From assembly GCA_030607575.1 (NCBI GenBank), contig JAUWJS010000003.1:1-60026 (forward strand): a DNA stretch of 60,026 nucleotides, in the 5' to 3' direction. The stretch's first letter is position 1. Every line of letters begins with the position of its first letter. Under the pieces are notes generated by a model. That model saw only the letters and a list, made by a program, of their open reading frames with translations, was not told the origin of the DNA and searched no databases. Below, in pieces: positions 7,901-16,450 of this stretch. The stretch comes from Candidatus Heimdallarchaeota archaeon (GTDB lineage: Archaea; Asgardarchaeota; Heimdallarchaeia; Heimdallarchaeales; Heimdallarchaeaceae). Position numbers and translations under genes: made by a program.

Positions 7901-9217
7901 ATGTTATCCATTGCTTTTGTTCTAGGGACTAGACCAGAAATAATCAAATTAGCGCCAGTTATCCTAGAAGTTGAAAAAAGAAAGATTAAGCATACTATTA
8001 TCCATACCGGACAACATTATGATAAGAATCTATCGGATGAGATGTTTGATTCATTAGATATTCGCAAACCTGATATCAATTTAGACGTTAGAACAAAAAT
8101 TCCACATAAACAACTTAGTGAGATAATAGCAAAAATCGGAGAAACTATTTTGGAATTGAATCCCTCTATTGTACTGTCTGTAGGAGACACCGTAAGTGTA
8201 CTAGCTAGTAGCTTGGCTTGCATTCAAAATGAAATTCCCTTTGGTCATATTGAAGCTGGTTTACGGTCATATGATTTTACAATGCCTGAGGAAATAAACA
8301 GAAGATTGGTTGATCATATGTCTTCGATACTGTTTGCTCCATCAGAAAGAGCAGTCCTTAATTTAAATTATGAGGGAATAGATCCTAAAAAAATTTATCA
8401 TACAGGAAACACAGTTATTGATTCCATAAGAATATTTAATGAGTTAATTCATGAGAAAAAGACAGATTCAGCTGATAATATATTAGAAGAAATCAAAGAA
8501 CCTTATATTTTAACAACAATTCACAGAATAGCAAATGTTGAAAACAAAACCAATCTTGAAGAAATTGTAAAAACATTAGTTAGTTATAATGAACACTCAA
8601 TTGTCCTCCTCATTCATCCAAGAACAAGGAAGAAACTGGAAGAATATGATCTTTTACAACAGTTGAGTCAAAATAGAAAAGTTCATCTTTACTCTCCTGT
8701 TGAATATCTTTCACTATTAAAACTGTTGAAACATGAAAGATGTTTGTTTGTGCTGACTGATTCAGGTGGATTACAGGAAGAAGCTTCGTTGTTAAGAAAA
8801 CCATGTATCACTATTCGTCCTAATACGGAAAGACCAGAAACTGTTGAACATGAGATTAACTTCTTGGTAAAAACGGCATCTTCCCAAATAATAAAAAAAA
8901 TAAAACAGGTTCTTTCTGAGGATTTTGAACATAGATTTAATTCATTTGGTTCTCCATACGGAAAGGGATATGCTAGTCAGAAAATAATCGATTTAATAGA
9001 AGCAAATTATAAGATTCTTTCCCATAAATCACCAGAAAATTATAGATCTGGTTCAAAATCATTTTACATTTTAGAATTAGGCACATCTATGGAAAAGGAG
9101 GCTATTGAAGAACAATTTCAGTGCCAATTAATTTCTACGTTTGATGAAAATGGTTATCCTAAATTGATTAAGGATAAACTGAAAAAAGGGGATAGAGTTA
9201 GGATTTTGAGGGATTAA
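7901..9217 (+). CDS. wecB: UDP-N-acetylglucosamine 2-epimerase (non-hydrolysing)
   Basis: This 438-residue GT-B-fold enzyme interconverts UDP-GlcNAc and UDP-ManNAc for surface glycans. Family motifs are present: LGTRPEIIKLAPVI at the N-terminus, IHTGQHYD, the conserved VGDT and GHIEAGLRS, the histidine in TTIHR (about 205), and LTDSGGLQEEA in the C-terminal nucleotide-binding half. The epimerase core ends near residue 360. About 75 further residues form a small extra domain (from KSFYILELGT) that normal WecB lacks and that I cannot assign. The start is the ATG at 7901. It is the only nucleotide-sugar enzyme recognised in this window, so it is not part of a visible glycan cluster. Confidence 0.92.
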   Translation: MLSIAFVLGTRPEIIKLAPVILEVEKRKIKHTIIHTGQHYDKNLSDEMFDSLDIRKPDINLDVRTKIPHKQLSEIIAKIGETILELNPSIVLSVGDTVSVLASSLACIQNEIPFGHIEAGLRSYDFTMPEEINRRLVDHMSSILFAPSERAVLNLNYEGIDPKKIYHTGNTVIDSIRIFNELIHEKKTDSADNILEEIKEPYILTTIHRIANVENKTNLEEIVKTLVSYNEHSIVLLIHPRTRKKLEEYDLLQQLSQNRKVHLYSPVEYLSLLKLLKHERCLFVLTDSGGLQEEASLLRKPCITIRPNTERPETVEHEINFLVKTASSQIIKKIKQVLSEDFEHRFNSFGSPYGKGYASQKIIDLIEANYKILSHKSPENYRSGSKSFYILELGTSMEKEAIEEQFQCQLISTFDENGYPKLIKDKLKKGDRVRILRD

Positions 9218-9218
9218 C

Positions 9219-10208
9219 CTACCATTCTATTGTATCCAATGCCTTTAGTAGAACTCTCAAAGCTGCGAATGTGGCTAGTGTCCAGAATCCTGCAAGAATT
9301 ATTTCTGATTTAATTTTGTGAAGGAATCTAGGGACTATATTTGCTGTAATGATAGCTCCTGCTGCCATTAGAAAAACAATATCCCATTGAATAGACGCAG
9401 CAGCGAATGTATCGGGTCCAAATATATCGAATGACCTAATGAGAACTGCAAAAGGAGTAACAAACAGAATTACAAATGTTGATGTAGCTGTTGCAATTCC
9501 AGCTGGAATACCTATAGCCATAGTGAGTATTGGGACGTAAATTACTCCACCACCGAGTCCAAGAGTTGCTCCAACAAACCCTCCTACAATAGCAATGAAG
9601 ATTCCTGGGATAAGCTTTGCTCTATAATTGAACTTAACTCCCCTTTTATCTTCAAAATTTCTATAAAAAACTGTCTTTTTCCACCAAGGTCTTTGCATTT
9701 GTTCTTTGTCACAATCTTCCTCTAAACAATCCTCAATATTCTTTACTAACCCTTTTCGCTTCTTATTCCAGGATATGAAAATTGTCACCATTTTATATAG
9801 AGCTATTGTAATCATTGTTGCTCCAAAAATAATCTGAAAAACATCCTTATTAACATCTTGAGATGCTAGCCATTGTGAAAATAATGCACCTGAAATAGCT
9901 CCAGGTAATGCAAAAATCATAAATCTAAAAGCTAAACTATAGTCTATTCTCTTTTCTCTAACATAGGAAAAGGAGCCACTAAGTGCAGTGAAAATAATTA
10001 CTCCCAAAGAAGTAGCTGTAACAGTAGCTCCAAGAAGATCTTCATCAAAGCCTATTTTAGGTAATAACAGCCATTTAAAGGCAATTAGCAATATTGGTAC
10101 ATTCAATAATCCTCCCCCTATACCAAATGTTGGGGAAACAGCACCACTTAGGAGTCCTGCGGCAAAAAGTGCAAGATACACCCACCAAGGAAAAAATTCG
10201 AACAACAA
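9219..10208 (-). CDS. TauE/SafE (TSUP) family membrane transporter
   Basis: This 329-residue transporter has about eight membrane helices in two repeated halves. Each half begins with a glycine-rich loop typical of TSUP proteins: GAVSPTFGIGGGLLNVP near residue 22 and GGFVGATLGLGGGVIYVP near residue 212. The family exports sulfite, sulfoacetate or other sulfur-containing or organic anions. A cytosolic loop between the halves carries CLEEDC, which might bind metal or respond to redox state. It is convergent with wecB (2 bases between stops). The sulfur-relay operon is 5 kb away, so a link to sulfur metabolism is possible but not shown. Confidence 0.88.
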   Translation of the reverse strand: MLFEFFPWWVYLALFAAGLLSGAVSPTFGIGGGLLNVPILLIAFKWLLLPKIGFDEDLLGATVTATSLGVIIFTALSGSFSYVREKRIDYSLAFRFMIFALPGAISGALFSQWLASQDVNKDVFQIIFGATMITIALYKMVTIFISWNKKRKGLVKNIEDCLEEDCDKEQMQRPWWKKTVFYRNFEDKRGVKFNYRAKLIPGIFIAIVGGFVGATLGLGGGVIYVPILTMAIGIPAGIATATSTFVILFVTPFAVLIRSFDIFGPDTFAAASIQWDIVFLMAAGAIITANIVPRFLHKIKSEIILAGFWTLATFAALRVLLKALDTIEW

Positions 10209-10312
10209 ATATTAGCACCTTCTTATTTGAAACTCAAATAGAAGAGTTATTTAAAACTTTAATGCAAGAACAAATTTAGTTAGTAGCAGAAATGATTTTA
10301 AACTACTAGGAT

Positions 10313-11185
10313 ATGCATGAAACAATGAGTTTAGACGATGAATCCTCTTTAGCTGAGCATTTTCTTTCACTTATAGAAAAGAAAACTATCTGGGAATTAG
10401 ATATGATTTGTTCAATACTAAATATTAATGTTGAAGACTTCATAGGATTTATAAACAAATTTCCAATGGCTTATGGATTATCAGTACAAGGTAAGAAGCT
10501 CTATATTACTCCAGAACTAGTGAATGATGCAATAGAGGAGGTTAAACAATCATTTGTAGACTGGTATCAACGAATTGCTCCAGATGGATTTTCTCAAGTT
10601 GTTCAAGCATCAATTCAAAAAAGAAGTGAAGCTGTTCTAAGTGATACTCCCGAGAGGGTCTCATCTAAAATCAAAATTTCTGTATATGGAAACAATCATG
10701 TTGTAGAACATGTGTTAAATGAATTTCTTTCAAGATTGGGATTACAACCTTCTTTCGACTATACTGGAGGATATGAGCCTATTGATTTTCAGAAAATTAT
10801 TGGAAATGATATTTATAATTGTCAGTTTATGCTGATAAACTACAATAGAGATATGCTCTCCTTGGCTGATCTCTTATTTGAGATGCCTGAAGCGTTTTTA
10901 TTCATCTTTAACCCTCTAGATAAATTACAAATTGACAGATTAGTGAAAATGATTAAGAATTTAATCTCAAAGCGAAAAAAAGACCTCTTTATCACTTTTC
11001 TTGCAAGTGTCAAATCAGATGTTTCTAAAGAATCTTTAAGTGATGTTGCAAAAACTCTCTCATACTTAGTTGAGTATCTAGAAGAAAAACCTCATTTCAA
11101 AGTATCTTTTGCTATTTTATCATCTACTAATCAAATTGAGAGAAAAATTTCTGATCTAATACAATCTGCTAGAATGTTATTTTGA
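10313..11185 (+). CDS. Unrecognised cytosolic protein, N-terminal winged-helix-like + alpha/beta domain
   Basis: This 290-residue protein without membrane segments is not recognised. Residues 1-85 look like a winged-helix adaptor (helices, then a two-strand wing YGLSVQGKKLYI). Residues 115-290 form an alternating strand/helix region starting KIKISVYGNNHVVEHVLNEFL, with later strands FLFIFNP and DLFITFLASVKSD. The order recalls a Ras-like GTPase fold that has lost its P-loop GxxxxGK[S/T]. It overlaps the end of the convergent gene at 11177. An ATG at 10325 is an alternative start. Treat the GTPase-like fold as a guess. Confidence 0.55.
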   Translation: MHETMSLDDESSLAEHFLSLIEKKTIWELDMICSILNINVEDFIGFINKFPMAYGLSVQGKKLYITPELVNDAIEEVKQSFVDWYQRIAPDGFSQVVQASIQKRSEAVLSDTPERVSSKIKISVYGNNHVVEHVLNEFLSRLGLQPSFDYTGGYEPIDFQKIIGNDIYNCQFMLINYNRDMLSLADLLFEMPEAFLFIFNPLDKLQIDRLVKMIKNLISKRKKDLFITFLASVKSDVSKESLSDVAKTLSYLVEYLEEKPHFKVSFAILSSTNQIERKISDLIQSARMLF

Positions 11186-11905
11186 TTTTAATTTTGTTTT
11201 AGGTTTAGGTTTAGGTTCAGGTTTTGAGAGATATTTTTCTTCAAGATGATCTGCAAGTTTAGGATAATTTCTGAATGCAGGAAATAATTGATAAAAACCT
11301 GCGGCAAGAAATAAAAGAAACATGCCTGAAAAAGCCATACCTATGTAATTTAGGACTTGAATAATAACTAAACTTAATGAAAAAAACGTAACAATAAAAC
11401 TAGTTACATATAGAATGTATGCAACTGCTTGAATGAGAAATGCGATGGAAATCAATGGAAGAGGATTTCGTGGCATAAGTTTTCTGATAAACGCTGTGAC
11501 AAGATCTTTGTAGAAAAAATAAAAACCTGTAGCTAGAGTTATACAAGATAAGATTAAGATGGCATTACCTATGTAAACCATAACTAAACTTGTTATCCAT
11601 CGAGTAAGAATCAAAACCAACTGAGCTATGAATAAAGCAGCACTACCACCAATTATTGTAAATGCCGCGATTTTCCCTTTTTCCCATTTAACTACTGGGT
11701 CATATGTCAAGTTATAAATCCCCCAGCTCATTCCAACGAAGCCTAGAACAATTGGAATATAGAGAAGATGTGAGTCCATCCATCCAGGTAGGATCGTATC
11801 TAGAAACAATGCTGTAAGCGCAGCAAGAAGACCATAAAACAAAAACACCATTACTGAGCTATTTAGAATGAATTTTGAATGCTGTTGACGATTTATTTTA
11901 CTCAC
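11177..11905 (-). CDS. Multi-pass membrane protein with Lys/Pro-rich tail
   Basis: This 242-residue protein has six predicted membrane helices and a cytosolic C-terminal tail ending in alternating KPEPKPKPK residues. No catalytic or transport signature is visible. Its start overlaps the stop of the upstream gene (11898) by 8 bases, so the three minus-strand genes 13611 to 11177 look like one operon. Similar length and helix layout in the first two suggest ancient paralogues, but identity is low by eye. The tail is a candidate site for binding acidic partners. Confidence 0.65.
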   Translation of the reverse strand: MSKINRQQHSKFILNSSVMVFLFYGLLAALTALFLDTILPGWMDSHLLYIPIVLGFVGMSWGIYNLTYDPVVKWEKGKIAAFTIIGGSAALFIAQLVLILTRWITSLVMVYIGNAILILSCITLATGFYFFYKDLVTAFIRKLMPRNPLPLISIAFLIQAVAYILYVTSFIVTFFSLSLVIIQVLNYIGMAFSGMFLLFLAAGFYQLFPAFRNYPKLADHLEEKYLSKPEPKPKPKTKLKSK

Positions 11906-12617
11906 CTTTTATTTTGCTTTTTGGTTCAATAGTTTTCTCAGTTTCTATTGCGTTTTCTTGTTCTTCATGTTGATCTTCAACTACATATCCCCCCACCTGT
12001 ATCATGTTCGTAATCGATGCTAAACCAAAAAAACCTAATATTATTAGAAATGCTGCTAACAAGAAAAGTGATAATGAGAGGTTTAGGATCCATAAGTCTA
12101 GTGACGAAGGATAAATTAGGATATTATACCAGTTAATAATAGAAGGAGCTAACAGAATACTCATTCCAAATGGAATATACCATTGCCCCTTTCTAGGGAT
12201 ATAATCATTTTTGTAAAGGGAGTCCAAAGTAAATTTGAGAAAGATAAACCCAACAGTAATTACTAGATAATAAGTTACTAGAAAAACTAAATTGAAGTAT
12301 ATGAAGGGTTTTGTATTCCAAACAACCTTAATGCTTACATATGACAAAATTATTCCAACAATTTCAATAACTGATGATATTATTAGAAAAATGCTTGCTA
12401 GTTTCCATTTTTCTACTTTCATCAATGATTTTCCAAGTCTAATCAAACCTATTGAGAAAAGTATTAGTGTAAAATCAAAAGCAGCATCTATAATTACTAC
12501 AATAATAAGATTAAATTCTGCAAATAATAAATTACTTGCTACTCGCAACATCTGTATTATTGTTAATAACCAAGCACTATAGACTAAATGTTTGGCTATA
12601 TCGATTCTATCACTCAA
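11898..12617 (-). CDS. Multi-pass membrane protein, middle gene of a three-gene membrane operon
   Basis: This 239-residue protein has six predicted membrane helices and a short charged C-terminal tail (EEQENAIETEKTIEP). No motif that I recognise is present. It starts 4 bases after the stop of the upstream zinc-ribbon membrane protein gene and overlaps the following gene by 8 bases, so the three proteins are probably made together and may form one complex. Function unknown. Confidence 0.65.
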   Translation of the reverse strand: MSDRIDIAKHLVYSAWLLTIIQMLRVASNLLFAEFNLIIVVIIDAAFDFTLILFSIGLIRLGKSLMKVEKWKLASIFLIISSVIEIVGIILSYVSIKVVWNTKPFIYFNLVFLVTYYLVITVGFIFLKFTLDSLYKNDYIPRKGQWYIPFGMSILLAPSIINWYNILIYPSSLDLWILNLSLSLFLLAAFLIILGFFGLASITNMIQVGGYVVEDQHEEQENAIETEKTIEPKSKIKGE

Positions 12618-12621
12618 TTTA

Positions 12622-13611
12622 CTAACCCTTCTTCAGATATGGATTAGTTTCTCCGCAATCACCGCAGAAAGTTGCATCATCATCTAGCTCTAGACCACAT
12701 TTAACACAAAACATCTTCTTTGGCAAAGTAGGATCTTCAATTAATATCTCTTCAATTGGTTCTTGTGTTTGAGAAATTGGTTTAGCTGGGGGTGGTGGAG
12801 CAAGTCCTCCGAATAATCCTCCCCTTCTACCTAGCATTCCTCTTCCTTGTTGTCTGGCTTCAGCCCGTTGAGCTTTAGCTTCTTCTATTCTTTGAAATAG
12901 CTCTTCAGGGATTTTATCCAAAGTTGCAAAAGCTCTTCGTAAATACCAGAAACCTAGCACAATCATGACAAGATTCCCCATACTAAAGAAGTATTGAACC
13001 CAGAGAAGAATTTGGTATCCTTCTACAATTAAAAGCTCTTCACCTACATAATACGCATAGGTTTCTTGAGGAATAATAGTCTCCACAGTTAAATAAATGA
13101 ATAATAGAGCAAAACCTATAGGAAGTGAAAGTTGGCCTTTATAGATATTTCTTCTTTGAATCGCATAACTATCAACAGCTTTTTTGAGTTGATAGAACCC
13201 AAAGGTGAAAGCTCCTGCTGAAACAATGAATGTGATATTTACAGGTAGTTGTCTAAGGGGATCTGGACTAACCAAAACTCCTAGTGAATAAAAAATAGCT
13301 AATATCTTTGATACAAGAAGAACTATAGCTGCTAAACCAACTATTAAACTTGTAAAGAATATGATTTTGTTTTCTTCTTCCTTATGGAATAAAAATAAAC
13401 CATATGCTAACCATATCAATGCTAGGCTTTGTAACAAATTAAGCGCAATGTCGATATAAACGATTGCAGGTCCACTACCTAGTAAATAAATAAACATACT
13501 TACCATCATTGTTAAAACATAAATCAAAGATGAATTTGTAATATGTTTTCTGGTTGTATTTTTTATACCTGTTTCTGGTTGTAGTTCTATTTCACCCATC
13601 ATCCTAATCAT
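12622..13611 (-). CDS. Multi-pass membrane protein with C-terminal zinc ribbon
   Basis: This 329-residue protein has about six membrane helices (residues 25-230), then a basic, Gly/Pro-rich cytosolic linker (RAEARQQGRGMLGRRGG) and a C-terminal double-CxxC zinc ribbon with cysteines near 302, 305, 316 and 319 (FCVKCGLELDDDATFCGDCG). Small C-terminal zinc ribbons of this kind are common on archaeal membrane and signalling proteins and usually mediate protein contacts. It is the first gene of the operon 13611-11177. The function is unknown. It is divergent from 13707, and both have a promoter in the gap of about 95 bases. Confidence 0.7.
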   Translation of the reverse strand: MIRMMGEIELQPETGIKNTTRKHITNSSLIYVLTMMVSMFIYLLGSGPAIVYIDIALNLLQSLALIWLAYGLFLFHKEEENKIIFFTSLIVGLAAIVLLVSKILAIFYSLGVLVSPDPLRQLPVNITFIVSAGAFTFGFYQLKKAVDSYAIQRRNIYKGQLSLPIGFALLFIYLTVETIIPQETYAYYVGEELLIVEGYQILLWVQYFFSMGNLVMIVLGFWYLRRAFATLDKIPEELFQRIEEAKAQRAEARQQGRGMLGRRGGLFGGLAPPPPAKPISQTQEPIEEILIEDPTLPKKMFCVKCGLELDDDATFCGDCGETNPYLKKG

Positions 13612-13670
13612 ACCTTATAAGTACATTATTTAAATTTGTGGAGTTATGATATTTTTGATTCGAGGAAAAA

Positions 13671-13684
13671 GGAAAGTATATAAG
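13671..13684 (+). promoter_or_regulatory. Archaeal BRE/TATA promoter for gene at 13707
   Basis: TATATAAG at 13677-13684 is preceded by purine-rich GGAAAG, matching BRE plus TATA. The centre is about 27 bases before the ATG at 13707, so transcription would begin at or next to the start codon and the mRNA would be leaderless. Confidence 0.65.
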
Positions 13685-13706
13685 TACTCCCAAATACTCT
13701 TTTTTG

Positions 13707-14273
13707 ATGAGACTTTCATCCTCTTTATCACTGGTAGCATGCTTGACGGCGTTCTTAAGTTTATTAACACCAGTTTTCTTTGATAAACAAGGATATGCTC
13801 TTACTTGGATTGATATTCAAGAATCTCCTCCTCTATGGATTTTTATTATTGCTACTTTCATAGTAGCTGCTCATGATATCAAATGGTTTGAAGGGATGAA
13901 ATTTATTCGTAACTCAGATTTCAGATTATTTAGACTTCTTTTGGTTATTATTGGCTTTTTGATGGCTTTTGCAATGGAATTGTCTGTTAATGTTCGATTA
14001 ACTCCTTACGTTTTCTGGCAGCAGAGTCTTTTCTTCCAATTACCTTACAGATCAACAGTTATGCTTCAATATAATATTCTGTATTATGGTTTTCAGAAAG
14101 CAATTGTAGAGACTGTAATATACAGAGCCAGTATAGGGTATCATTTAATTCGTCTCTGTCGATTAATTTTGATTTTTGTATTCATCTTTACTATTCTGGA
14201 AAAAAGTCCCCGAAAATCAAGGATAAAGACAGAACAAGTTTATAGGGATTATCTGGAAAAGTCTCAGCCTTGA
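13707..14273 (+). CDS. Small membrane protein, four helices
   Basis: This 188-residue protein has about four predicted membrane helices, a first one at the N-terminus (LVACLTAFLSLLTPVFF), two in the middle and one near the C-terminus (LILIFVFIFTIL), with a basic cytosolic tail. No domain is recognised. I chose the ATG at 13707 rather than the TTG at 13704 because the strong TATA element at 13677-13684 is spaced for a leaderless transcript there. The conserved Tyr/Phe-rich segment between helices (about residues 95-125) probably lies outside. Confidence 0.6.
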   Translation: MRLSSSLSLVACLTAFLSLLTPVFFDKQGYALTWIDIQESPPLWIFIIATFIVAAHDIKWFEGMKFIRNSDFRLFRLLLVIIGFLMAFAMELSVNVRLTPYVFWQQSLFFQLPYRSTVMLQYNILYYGFQKAIVETVIYRASIGYHLIRLCRLILIFVFIFTILEKSPRKSRIKTEQVYRDYLEKSQP

Positions 14274-14334
14274 TGCAAATAGTTTTTATTTCAGTTAATT
14301 TCTTGATAAATAAGCAAAAAACAATTTGATAAGC

Positions 14335-15396
14335 ATGTCCTCTCCTTTATTTGTACCATATATAGCATTATTAGTCCTAGATGAGACTGGAATGACTCTA
14401 AGATGCACAAACCCTATTCCTGATATCTCTAATGAAGAAATAATAGGTATTGGAAACTTCTACAGTCCTGTAGTTTCAGCATCATCTCCTCATCTAGAAA
14501 TCTATGGTCCCTTACCTATTCCACATCATGAGAAATATCACTTGTTAATAGTTACTTTCAGAAAATATGATTCATTAGTTCAAGACCCACGAACCAAAGA
14601 TAAAAATGTACTATCTTTTTGTCAAATACTTATTTTTTATAAAAAAGAATGTGATGAAAAGGTAAAATTTGGCCACAGTCAAATTTTTACAACTGTAGAT
14701 ATTTTTCTTCAAGAATATCAAGATGTTGCTGAGGTGAGAGATGAAGAGCTGCTCAAATTGAGTGAAGTGTTAATTGAAAATGTTATTCTTGATGATCAGA
14801 TAAAATCTAAAAGCATTGAGGACATTGTAAGAGATATCGCTTCACGGTTTAATACAATACAACAAATATCTCATCTTTTAAACCGTAGAACAAAAATTGG
14901 AATAATTTCCTCTGATACATTATCATATAATTTGATTATTCAATCACTTTTCCACTATCAGAATATAGATTTTATCTATCAGCTGGATAGAAACGAATTC
15001 ATTACAAGAATTGATACTTACTTTATGAGGATAGTTTTAACTTTGCTTTTTGATTTAGAAATGATTGAAGGTATTGATTTCTTTAGAGAAATGGACTATT
15101 ATGTATACATAGCTTCTTGTGAAGAAGAGGGAAGTTGTCAAAAGCATATAGATAACATAGACACCATGTTTAAACAAGACAGAGATGCAAAAATCTTTCT
15201 TGTGACTAAAGAAAGAGCGGAGCAACTATCTTTAGAAAAGAAAAAGTACTTATTTCATGAATGTGAAAATAGGAAGAATCTTAAACTGATGATTTCAGTC
15301 GGAGATGTATTTAGAACACTTGATAATGCAATATATCTGATTCTAAGTGATATTCTGGAACTGAGAAAAATCATCTTGAGCCAGAACAAAGGATAG
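14335..15396 (+). CDS. Unrecognised cytosolic protein with longin-like N-terminus
   Basis: This 353-residue soluble protein begins with a strand-turn-strand run (FVPYIALLVLDETGMTLRC) that resembles the start of longin/roadblock-like domains. The middle is helical (residues 130-180). The last 190 residues are an alternating strand/helix region starting KIGIISSDTLSYNLIIQSLF, with AKIFLVTKERAEQL further on, again reminiscent of a Ras-like fold without an intact P-loop. The general plan (adaptor domain + degenerate alpha/beta domain) parallels the protein at 10313. The fold assignment is speculative. The ATG at 14335 was preferred over the TTG at 14326. Nothing clear is seen in the 186-base gap that follows. 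Confidence 0.5.
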   Translation: MSSPLFVPYIALLVLDETGMTLRCTNPIPDISNEEIIGIGNFYSPVVSASSPHLEIYGPLPIPHHEKYHLLIVTFRKYDSLVQDPRTKDKNVLSFCQILIFYKKECDEKVKFGHSQIFTTVDIFLQEYQDVAEVRDEELLKLSEVLIENVILDDQIKSKSIEDIVRDIASRFNTIQQISHLLNRRTKIGIISSDTLSYNLIIQSLFHYQNIDFIYQLDRNEFITRIDTYFMRIVLTLLFDLEMIEGIDFFREMDYYVYIASCEEEGSCQKHIDNIDTMFKQDRDAKIFLVTKERAEQLSLEKKKYLFHECENRKNLKLMISVGDVFRTLDNAIYLILSDILELRKIILSQNKG

Positions 15397-15582
15397 TATT
15401 TTCTAATCTGGAATTATAACAATTAACTGTGCATTTAACCAAACTCTGCTTCCAACAGGAGATTATGTTGTAATTCTAATATTTTTAGCAAACTTTTCCA
15501 AAATTTTGCAATTTCCTCAATCAATAAACCACAAACAAAAGGTTCAGAATTGTTTATTAATAGATGTTAAAATTCCAATGTA

Positions 15583-16341
15583 ATGGATGATAACTACCTT
15601 TTGGTTTCAAGCAACCCCTATGTCCAACTTAGACATCAGTATCTTCCTGCTCTAAACCAAGAAAATGGAGACAAAACTATACTTGTGATACCTGGTTGGC
15701 TAGATAATATAGATGCACGAATGCCGCTTTTACAATCCTTTCAGAAAATCTCTAATGTAATAATGTACGAACCGATAGGTTTTGGAAAATCATCAGCTCC
15801 TAAAAGACGAGGACAATACAAAGTAAATAATATGGTTGATGAATTAGCAAAAATAATTTCTCATTATAAACTGGAAGGAAAAGAATTTTATCTATGGGGG
15901 AGTTGTGTAGGTGCTGCTATAGGTTATCAGTATTATATCGATAAAAAGGGACCAAAACCAAGAGCATTTTTAGTAGCTAGTCCTGAATTAAAATTCAAAA
16001 CACAATGGTGGTTTAATATTCTCAATCTTCTTCCATATCCTCTATTGTGGTTTTATTATAAAGTAGTCATTTTTATCTTAAAAGCCTACTTAAAACGGAA
16101 GAGTCCTGAAGAAGTAAAAAATTTGGAATATTCACTAGGAAGATTTAATGAAACAAGCTTGTTTGTACAAATGAGAATCTTAGTAGAACTTATCCACCGC
16201 TTTGATATTCGTGGAAGAGAGAAAGAACTTGACATACCCCAACTAATTTTAATTGCAGAAAAAGATTGGCTTACTGATCCACAAAACTCTAGGAAACTAG
16301 CCAACTTTCATCCAAAATCAGAAGTAGTTAGTTTTAGGTGA
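15583..16341 (+). CDS. Alpha/beta hydrolase with Cys nucleophile elbow, frameshifted near the C-terminus
   Basis: This alpha/beta-hydrolase fold protein has an oxyanion-region motif VIPGWLDN and the nucleophile elbow LWGSCVGAA, in which the usual serine is cysteine (C108). The acid is probably in LIAEKDWLTDP. The reading frame stops at 16341, just before the catalytic histidine. The next frame continues DAHRIIVGNED to a stop at 16414, which aligns with the C-terminus of the intact 279-residue paralogue at 19200. One extra T in the TTTT run at 16332-16335 explains the break. It may be a real mutation or an assembly error. Cytosolic; substrate unknown. Confidence 0.75.
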   Translation: MDDNYLLVSSNPYVQLRHQYLPALNQENGDKTILVIPGWLDNIDARMPLLQSFQKISNVIMYEPIGFGKSSAPKRRGQYKVNNMVDELAKIISHYKLEGKEFYLWGSCVGAAIGYQYYIDKKGPKPRAFLVASPELKFKTQWWFNILNLLPYPLLWFYYKVVIFILKAYLKRKSPEEVKNLEYSLGRFNETSLFVQMRILVELIHRFDIRGREKELDIPQLILIAEKDWLTDPQNSRKLANFHPKSEVVSFR

Positions 16342-16414
16342 TGCTCATCGAATTATTGTGGGAAACGAAGATAACGTCGCTGAAAATATTGAACGCTTCA
16401 TCAAGGCAATTTAG
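16342..16414 (+). other. Out-of-frame C-terminus of the hydrolase at 15583
   Basis: Read in the +1 frame from about 16333 the sequence gives VVSLGDAHRIIVGNED and ends at the TAG at 16412-16414. This supplies the histidine of the catalytic triad and about 24 residues missing from the upstream open frame. The matching paralogue reads NFHRIQMGNEE at this place. Confidence 0.7.
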
Positions 16415-16450
16415 AATCTCTAATAGCCTTCTTATTTAACGAAACGAATT

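Noticed and set aside
15397-15582. Possible RNA gene or small ORF in the AT-rich gap before the hydrolase
   Set aside because: No stable stems, tRNA features or coding signals were evident.
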